Shown here piece by piece: positions 59,620 to 64,000 of a stretch of DNA of 64,000 nucleotides (the first letter of the stretch is position 1; the number at the start of each line of letters is the position of its first letter). A program made the position numbers and the translations under genes. The stretch spans positions 62,001 to 126,000 of the forward strand of contig OZ250159.1 in assembly GCA_965237785.1 (NCBI GenBank), given 5' to 3'. Below the pieces are notes generated by a model. The model was not told where the DNA came from. It saw only the letters and a program-made list of their open reading frames with translations, and did no database searches. The stretch is from UBA6522 sp965237785. GTDB lineage: Bacteria > Pseudomonadota > Gammaproteobacteria > Steroidobacterales > Rariloculaceae.

Positions 59620-60528
59620 TCACGCAACGGCTGAACGACGCCGGCGGCGCCTGCCGCCGCGCTCGCGCTCCGGCCGCACGGCCGATGGCTGGCGATACTT
59701 CCCGATCCAGTTCGCGCAGTCCGGATCGTGTCCCATCATGACGTCGGCCCCCAGCACGGCCTGCATCACCTCGGTGTGCAGCGGGCTCGTGATCGCGGAG
59801 GTCATGCCCGCGCCGATGGCCATGGTGAGAAACGCGGAATTGATTCCGTTGCGGTTCGGCAATCCGAAACTGACGTTGGATGCGCCGCAGGTGGTGTTGA
59901 CCTTGAGTTCTTCGCGCAGCCGCCGGACGATGTGCATGACCTGCCTGCCCGCCGAGTTGATTGCGCCGATGGGCATCACCAACGGATCGACCACCACGTC
60001 CTCGCGCGGGATGCCGTAGTCGGCGGCGCGTTCGACGATCTTCTTCGCCACTGCGTAGCGCACGTCCGGATCCTCGGAAATGCCGGTTTCGTCGTTGGAA
60101 ATGGCGACCACAGCCGCGCCGTGCCGCTTTACGAGCGGCAGGACCGTCTCCAGACGCTCTTCCTCACCGGTCACCGAGTTGACCAGCGCCTTGCCCTCGT
60201 ACACGGCCAAGCCGGATGCGAGCGCCGCGACGATCGACGAATCGATGGACAGCGGCACGTCGGTGATCGACTGCACGAGTTTGACGATGTCCGCCAGCAT
60301 TTTCGGCTCGTCGGCGAGGGGCACGCCGGCATTGACATCGAGCATGTGCGCGCCGGCTTCGACCTGCGCGATCGCGTCGGCCTCGACCCGGCTGTAATCG
60401 CCCCGCGCCATCTCCTCGGCGAGAATCTTGCGCCCGGTGGGATTGATGCGCTCACCGATGATGACGAATGGCCGGTCGAAACCGATCCGCACTTCCCTGG
60501 TGGGCGAGCTGACTACTGTTTCCGTCAT
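59620..60528 (-). CDS. Methyltetrahydrofolate:corrinoid methyltransferase (DHPS fold)
   Basis: A 302-residue TIM-barrel protein of the dihydropteroate-synthase superfamily in its methyl-H4folate form. The pterin-binding motifs are visible: FVIIGERINPTGRK, MLDVNAGVPLADEP, DVPLSIDSSIVAALASG, ALVNSVTGEEERLE and VVAISNDETGISEDP. Relatives are MeTr/AcsE and MtgA, which move methyl groups between a corrinoid protein and H4folate. GGAGG lies 8 bases before the ATG at 60528. The ATG overlaps the metF stop (ATGA). The C-terminus carries RGGRRRRRRSAVA, like its RACo neighbour. Direction here: probably methyl from corrinoid to H4folate. Confidence 0.9.
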   Translation of the reverse strand: MTETVVSSPTREVRIGFDRPFVIIGERINPTGRKILAEEMARGDYSRVEADAIAQVEAGAHMLDVNAGVPLADEPKMLADIVKLVQSITDVPLSIDSSIVAALASGLAVYEGKALVNSVTGEEERLETVLPLVKRHGAAVVAISNDETGISEDPDVRYAVAKKIVERAADYGIPREDVVVDPLVMPIGAINSAGRQVMHIVRRLREELKVNTTCGASNVSFGLPNRNGINSAFLTMAIGAGMTSAITSPLHTEVMQAVLGADVMMGHDPDCANWIGKYRQPSAVRPERERGGRRRRRRSAVA

Positions 60529-61604
60529 GAAATTGCCTCCACCGCTTGCACGGTTCGCGCGTTGGATACGGCGGGGTTGCCGTGAACCGATGCGATGTTC
60601 TTCCAATCGAGCGTAGGCCGCCACGGCGTACGACCGCCCAGTACACCGGAACGCTCGACGATTTCCGCGACCCGGTGCTCCTGGCGGTACGCCATGATGT
60701 GAATGCCGTGCACGCCCTCGATCTCCCTGATCCGATGGATCAGGTCGATGCAGAGTTTCACGCCCTCCCGCGGCTGGTTCGCGGCGCCCTTCAGGCGTCG
60801 GATGACCGCGTCCGGAATGTGAATGCCCGGAACGTTGCTGCGAATCCATTCGGCCGAACGGGCCGACGCGAGCGGACCGACACCCGGCAGGATGAAGACC
60901 TTCTCGTGCATCCCGGCGTCACGCACCGCCGCCATATAACGCTTGAACATCTCCACGTCGAAACAGTACTGGGTCTGCACGAACTGCGCGCCTGCCGCGA
61001 CCTTCTTCGCAAGCCGGTATGGACGATAGTCGAGCGGCGGTGCAAACGGGTTCGCGGCAGCGCCCAGAAAAACCCGCGGCGGCTGGGTCAGCTTGCGCCC
61101 GCTCAGGAACCTGGCGTCATCGCGCATGCCGCGAACCATGCACAGCATCGACATGCTGTCCACGTCGAATACGGGCTTGGCCTGCGGGTGATCGCCGACA
61201 TCGATGCCATCGCCGGTCAGGCAAAGAATGCTGGCCACGCCCATGGCCGCTGCGCCGAGCACGTCGCCCTGGATCGCGATTCGATTGCGGTCCCGCGCCG
61301 AAACCTGCATGACCATCGCATAGCCGCGCCGCGTCAACAGCGAGCACATGCCGACGCTGGACATATGACAGTTTGCGCCCGATCCGTCGGTTGCATTGAT
61401 CGCATCCACGTAGCCGTCGAACAGCGCGGCGCGCTCGTATACTTCGGCTGGATTCGCAGAATCCGGCGGCGCGATTTCGGCGGTCACTGCGAAGCCGCCG
61501 GCCCGCAGCACGCGCTCGAGCCGGCCGAACGAGGAGTGCCCGGGCCTGATCGGCAACGGATCGCCTGGAACCCGCGGTTCGTCTTCAAACTGCATGTCTT
61601 GCAC
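60525..61604 (-). CDS. metF: Methylenetetrahydrofolate reductase, MetF-like
   Basis: A 359-residue FAD TIM-barrel reductase: FAVTAEIAPPDSANPAEVYE, MQVSARDRNRIAIQGDVLGA, ILCLTGDGIDVGDHPQAK, AGAQFVQTQYCFDVEMFKRY and VFILPGVGPLASARSAEWIR match MTHFR. Enzymes of this kind interconvert methyl- and methylene-H4folate. Paired with a MetV-like protein (20-bp overlap) it looks like the acetogen-type MetVF complex. In a demethylation operon it would run as an oxidase of methyl-H4folate, feeding the folate pool. It overlaps the methyltransferase gene by 4 bp. Confidence 0.88.
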   Translation of the reverse strand: MQDMQFEDEPRVPGDPLPIRPGHSSFGRLERVLRAGGFAVTAEIAPPDSANPAEVYERAALFDGYVDAINATDGSGANCHMSSVGMCSLLTRRGYAMVMQVSARDRNRIAIQGDVLGAAAMGVASILCLTGDGIDVGDHPQAKPVFDVDSMSMLCMVRGMRDDARFLSGRKLTQPPRVFLGAAANPFAPPLDYRPYRLAKKVAAGAQFVQTQYCFDVEMFKRYMAAVRDAGMHEKVFILPGVGPLASARSAEWIRSNVPGIHIPDAVIRRLKGAANQPREGVKLCIDLIHRIREIEGVHGIHIMAYRQEHRVAEIVERSGVLGGRTPWRPTLDWKNIASVHGNPAVSNARTVQAVEAIS

Positions 61605-62052
61605 TCTCGACCTTGATGCGCACCTCGCGCAGCCACGCCGACCGGCCGATCAACTGGTGGTCGACCGGCGGCTGCACGACCTGCAGCGGGAATTCGTCTT
61701 CACGCAATCGCTTGTTGCCTTCCCACGCGAGCACCCAGACGCACGGCATCTCGGGCTTCACCTCGCAGTATCCGTTGGCGCGGACGCCGCCGCAGGGGCC
61801 ATTGCGCATCTTTTTCGGACAGTTCATCGGGCACGACAGCCCCGTGAACCCGACAATGCACTGGCCGCAGTTCTGAGAATCCAGCAGGAAGCCCTTGGCG
61901 AGCGACTCGATCTTCGTGAACGGCTTGTCGAGTCGCGCATAACCGATGCGCCGCAACAGCGGGTTGCACCAGACCAGGATCCGCTCGATAGCGAAGTAGA
62001 GTCGCTTGAGGTAGCGCGCGTTGCGCACTGACCATCGCCGCATTCGGTACAT
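61585..62052 (-). CDS. MetV-like cysteine-rich partner of MetF
   Basis: A 155-residue protein of the MTHFR C-terminal (PF12225-type) family. Cysteines 62, 65, 74, 78, 87, 96 and 104 lie in CGQCIVGFTGLSCPMNCPKK, NGPCGGVRANGYCE and MPCVWV, the pattern seen in acetogen MetV. MetV supports MetF with a zinc or iron-sulfur site. Basic N-terminal helices (RNARYLKRLYFAIERI) may touch a membrane or partner. The overlap with metF supports joint function. Whether it binds a metal is not shown by the sequence alone. Confidence 0.8.
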   Translation of the reverse strand: MYRMRRWSVRNARYLKRLYFAIERILVWCNPLLRRIGYARLDKPFTKIESLAKGFLLDSQNCGQCIVGFTGLSCPMNCPKKMRNGPCGGVRANGYCEVKPEMPCVWVLAWEGNKRLREDEFPLQVVQPPVDHQLIGRSAWLREVRIKVESARHAV

Positions 62053-62091
62053 GACAACCTGCTCCGTGGCTGTTCCGGGGCCGTTTCGGCG

Positions 62092-62412
62092 CTAGGGTCT
62101 GTTAACGCTGTCCGCGGCAACGCCGTGACTGCGGATCAACCCGTTGAGCCTCTCCTGCGTAAACTCGCCCTCGATTCGGCTCGCCTCGGCTAGCGCGATC
62201 TCGTGCAAGTCGGCGGCGGCGTCAATCGCCGTTGTCTCGCGGTGCCAATCCGCGATGTAGGCCGCGCTACCGCCCTTGCCGGCGCGCATGGCGGCACGGT
62301 CGATCGCCTCCTGGAAGCGGCCGCTCAGCATGACCTTCTCGCGCCGCCGGCCGCGCTGCAAGATGAGCTGCGACGGAATGTCACGCCAAAGAATGAGAAC
62401 TTTCTTGACCAT
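62092..62412 (-). CDS. Virulence_fact-domain small protein
   Basis: A 106-residue protein with MVKKVLILWRDIPSQLILQR, EKVMLSGRFQEAIDRAAMRA and AYIADWHRETTAI, matching PF13769. Despite its name the family appears next to MttB-like and MetF/MetV genes in aerobic alphaproteobacteria and has no known function. The frame is open to 62475, but ATG 62412 gives the family N-terminus. It overlaps DUF1638 by 32 bp. Confidence 0.75.
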   Translation of the reverse strand: MVKKVLILWRDIPSQLILQRGRRREKVMLSGRFQEAIDRAAMRAGKGGSAAYIADWHRETTAIDAAADLHEIALAEASRIEGEFTQERLNGLIRSHGVAADSVNRP

Positions 62413-63010
62413 TTTCCGATCGCGTGAAGCGCGCCGCCAGGCTCGTTTCAAGCTCGCCGTAACCGCAGTGCACATGCTCGAAGTCGAGTTCGAGGCGTGC
62501 GGCGGCCTGCGCGGCGGATTCGAGTAACCGAGCGTCTTCTGTCTGCGAGAGGTACACGAGTTTGCGGTAGTTGCCGAAATACGCGTTGCGGAGTTCCGGA
62601 TGCCGATCCAGGCCCAATGGTTTCACGACGAATCGATCGAAGTGGCGCGCCAGGAAGTCGGTCAGGTAGAACGTGCCGGGTTCCGCCATGGAAAGCGCCG
62701 CGAAACGTTCGCGGCCGGCGAAGAACTCGTAGCAGTGCGCGCCTTCCAGCCGAACCGCGCCTTCCTCCTCCAGCACGCGGTCGATGCCGCCGGCGGTGCC
62801 GCAATCCGCATAGGCGACCAAGATTTCGTCATACGCGGAGCGATGCCGGCGAATCATTTGCCGCAGGCGCCCGGGAATTTCGGCCGGGCGGTTGTGGAGT
62901 TTCGCATCGATACACTTGAGATGCAGGTGCCACCAACCCCAGCGGTGCCTGAGCGCGTCGATCTCACGCGCCAGGGCGCCGCAGGCGATGACCAGGATCG
63001 GCTCAGGCAT
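62381..63010 (-). CDS. DUF1638 protein of the methylamine/corrinoid cluster
   Basis: A 209-residue DUF1638 protein. ILVIACGALAREIDALRHRW, HLHLKCIDAKLHNRPAEIPG, ILVAYADCGTAGGIDRVLEE and GTFYLTDFLARHFDRFVVKP are the conserved blocks. The invariant cysteines (ACGA, KCID, DCGT) suggest a metal or corrinoid-related role, but that is inference. DUF1638 is known mainly as a neighbour of MttB-family genes. It starts 42 bp after the mttB-like stop with a 16-codon frame between. Confidence 0.85.
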   Translation of the reverse strand: MPEPILVIACGALAREIDALRHRWGWWHLHLKCIDAKLHNRPAEIPGRLRQMIRRHRSAYDEILVAYADCGTAGGIDRVLEEEGAVRLEGAHCYEFFAGRERFAALSMAEPGTFYLTDFLARHFDRFVVKPLGLDRHPELRNAYFGNYRKLVYLSQTEDARLLESAAQAAARLELDFEHVHCGYGELETSLAARFTRSENGQESSHSLA

Positions 63011-63053
63011 GGACGATCTCTCCCTCGTCCGGGATTGCGTATTCGGTGGCCAT
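63003..63053 (-). CDS. Possible 16-residue linker ORF between mttB and DUF1638
   Basis: The mttB-like stop TGA overlaps ATG (TGATG) of a 17-codon frame reading MATEYAIPDEGEIVHA, ending in a TGA that overlaps the DUF1638 start (ATGCCTGA). It could be a translational relay coupling the two genes, or a chance frame. It is too short for homology. Confidence 0.25.
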   Translation of the reverse strand: MATEYAIPDEGEIVHA

Positions 63054-64000
63054 CAGTAGGCTCGATCCTCGAACGCCGACTTGCGCCGATGGATGAACTC
63101 CACGAGCGCCTCGTCGATCGCGGGATCGAGCGGCGGCGCCTCGTACTCCTGGAGCATTTGTTTCCAAATCCCGTTGGCACGCTGGGCGGCGTCGAGCGAG
63201 CCGTCCTGCTGCCATTGTTCGAAGCTGTTGTTGTCCGCGACGTTGGAACGATAAAACGCAGTCTCGAAATTTTGCCGGGTATGCGCGGCGCCGAGAAAAT
63301 GCGAGCCGGGCCCGACCTCGCGCAGCGCGTCCAGGGCCTGGGCATTCTCCGACAGGTCGACCCCCTTCAACAGGACCGCGATCATGTTGGCCTGGTCGGC
63401 GTCCAGGATGAACTTTTCGTAGCCCATCGAGAGGCCGCCCTCGAGCCAGCCGGCGGTATGAAGCATGAAGTTCACGCCCGCCAGCGCGGCCGTCTGCAGC
63501 GTGTTGGCCGCCTCGTAGGCCGCCTGGGCGTCGGGAATCTTCGACGCGCACAACCCGCCGCCGCTGCGAAAGGGCACGCCCAGGCGGCGCGCCAACTGCC
63601 CCACGCCATAGAGGACGAGGCTTGGCTCCGGCGTGCCGAAGGTCGGCGCCCCCGACTGCATGGACACGGCGGCGGAGAACGCACCGAACACCACGGGGGC
63701 TCCGGGCCGCACGAGCTGAGTGTAGGCCATGCCGGCCAGCGCCTCGGCGAGGATCTGGGTCAGCGTGCCGGCCACGGTCACCGGCGACATCGCGCCGGCG
63801 AGCAGGAACGGCGAAATGACCGTCGCCTGGTTGTTCTCGGCGTAGACCGTCGCCGCGCCCAGCATGGTCGCGTCGAAGGTCAGCGGCGAATTCGCGTTGA
63901 TAAGGCTCGTCAGTACCGTATTGTTCGCTACAAAATCTTCGCCAAACACGATCCTCGCCATGGCCACGGTGTCCTCGGCGCGCTCGGGATGCGTGACGGA
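63053..64000 (-). CDS. mttB: MttB-family (non-pyrrolysine) methylamine methyltransferase, 5' end beyond the right edge
   Basis: The frame is open from the right edge to the TGA at 63053 (315 residues seen of about 500). It fits the trimethylamine methyltransferase family: FGEDFVANNTVLTSLINANS, VISPFLLAGAMSPVTVAGTL, LVRPGAPVVFGAFSAAVSMQ, FRSGGGLCASKIPDAQAAYE, MLHTAGWLEGGLSMGYEKFI. The true MttB has an in-frame amber codon for pyrrolysine about 160 residues before its C-terminus; here no stop occurs, so this is the non-Pyl group that includes the glycine betaine methyltransferase MtgB. Downstream genes supply the folate and activator steps. Other quaternary amines (carnitine, proline betaine) remain possible substrates. 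Confidence 0.9.
   Translation of the reverse strand, partial: SVTHPERAEDTVAMARIVFGEDFVANNTVLTSLINANSPLTFDATMLGAATVYAENNQATVISPFLLAGAMSPVTVAGTLTQILAEALAGMAYTQLVRPGAPVVFGAFSAAVSMQSGAPTFGTPEPSLVLYGVGQLARRLGVPFRSGGGLCASKIPDAQAAYEAANTLQTAALAGVNFMLHTAGWLEGGLSMGYEKFILDADQANMIAVLLKGVDLSENAQALDALREVGPGSHFLGAAHTRQNFETAFYRSNVADNNSFEQWQQDGSLDAAQRANGIWKQMLQEYEAPPLDPAIDEALVEFIHRRKSAFEDRAY

Noticed and set aside
63053..64000. Pyrrolysine-containing MttB
   Set aside because: No in-frame amber codon exists in the 315 codons seen, so the gene belongs to the non-Pyl branch.
1..64000. tRNA, rRNA, CRISPR arrays, insertion sequences
   Set aside because: I looked for cloverleaf-like segments, repeated spacers and transposase motifs and saw none that I could support.

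Overview
The window reads as a GC-rich chromosomal segment of a heterotrophic proteobacterium, most likely a marine gammaproteobacterium. That placement is an inference. It rests on the TonB-dependent receptors with EEIVVTA-type N-termini, the siroheme sulfite reductase operon with its two small partner proteins, the ATP sulfurylase/APS kinase pair, the BCCT transporter and the abundance of methylated-amine oxidases. I found no rRNA, tRNA, CRISPR array or insertion sequence. The lower-GC patch near 8.5-9.1 kb carries a decayed restriction locus.

Layout. (1) 1-6.4 kb: a TonB receptor running off the left edge, a PIN-toxin remnant, a soluble reductive dehalogenase with a duplicated B12-type domain, a short stretch with two DnaA-box-like 9-mers beside an AT-rich tract, and a DUF1080 lipoprotein. 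(2) 6.4-9.1 kb: a defence remnant made of a HicAB-like pair and a frameshifted, truncated mcrBC. (3) 9.2-24.6 kb: a sulfite reductase operon, a frameshifted secreted protein, an M23 peptidase, a lone MacB-type permease, an AI-2E permease, an alpha/beta-hydrolase lipoprotein, a TPP enzyme, two small secreted proteins, a VOC protein, a regulator/membrane-protein pair and a two-propeller secreted protein. (4) 24.6-33.2 kb: ATP sulfurylase, APS kinase, a FabD-like protein, an M20 amidohydrolase, a UMF1-type MFS protein, a D-2-hydroxyacid dehydrogenase, a 27-residue membrane microprotein and a second TPP enzyme. (5) 33.4-40.2 kb: a class III aminotransferase and two tandem DMGDH/SarDH-type flavoenzymes, plus a broken copy of the N-terminus of one of them. 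(6) 40.2-47 kb: a TonB receptor, a TPR-sulfotransferase, an Asp/Asn beta-hydroxylase-like protein, a second sulfotransferase and a sulfotransferase scar. (7) 47-64 kb: a BCCT transporter, a GlxA/GbdR-type regulator and a long leftward operon.

The most interesting part is the last 15 kb. One leftward gene train carries a non-pyrrolysine MttB-family methyltransferase (cut by the right edge), DUF1638, a Virulence_fact-domain protein, MetV-like and MetF proteins, a DHPS-fold methyl-H4folate/corrinoid methyltransferase, a RACo-type corrinoid activator, a dimethylglycine dehydrogenase-like enzyme and all four subunits of heterotetrameric sarcosine oxidase. A betaine-type transporter and a GbdR-like regulator lie at its end. 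Read together, these genes could take glycine betaine (or a similar quaternary amine) to dimethylglycine, sarcosine and glycine. The first methyl would leave through a corrinoid/H4folate route of the kind known from anaerobes, instead of the usual Rieske monooxygenase GbcAB. The later methyls would leave through oxidative flavoenzymes, and all the carbon would meet in the folate pool. The corrinoid protein itself is not visible and would be expected just past the right edge.

A second theme is activated sulfate. Sat and CysC make PAPS, and two sulfotransferases in the window would use it. CysI serves the reductive branch. No cysH, cysD or cysN is present in the window.
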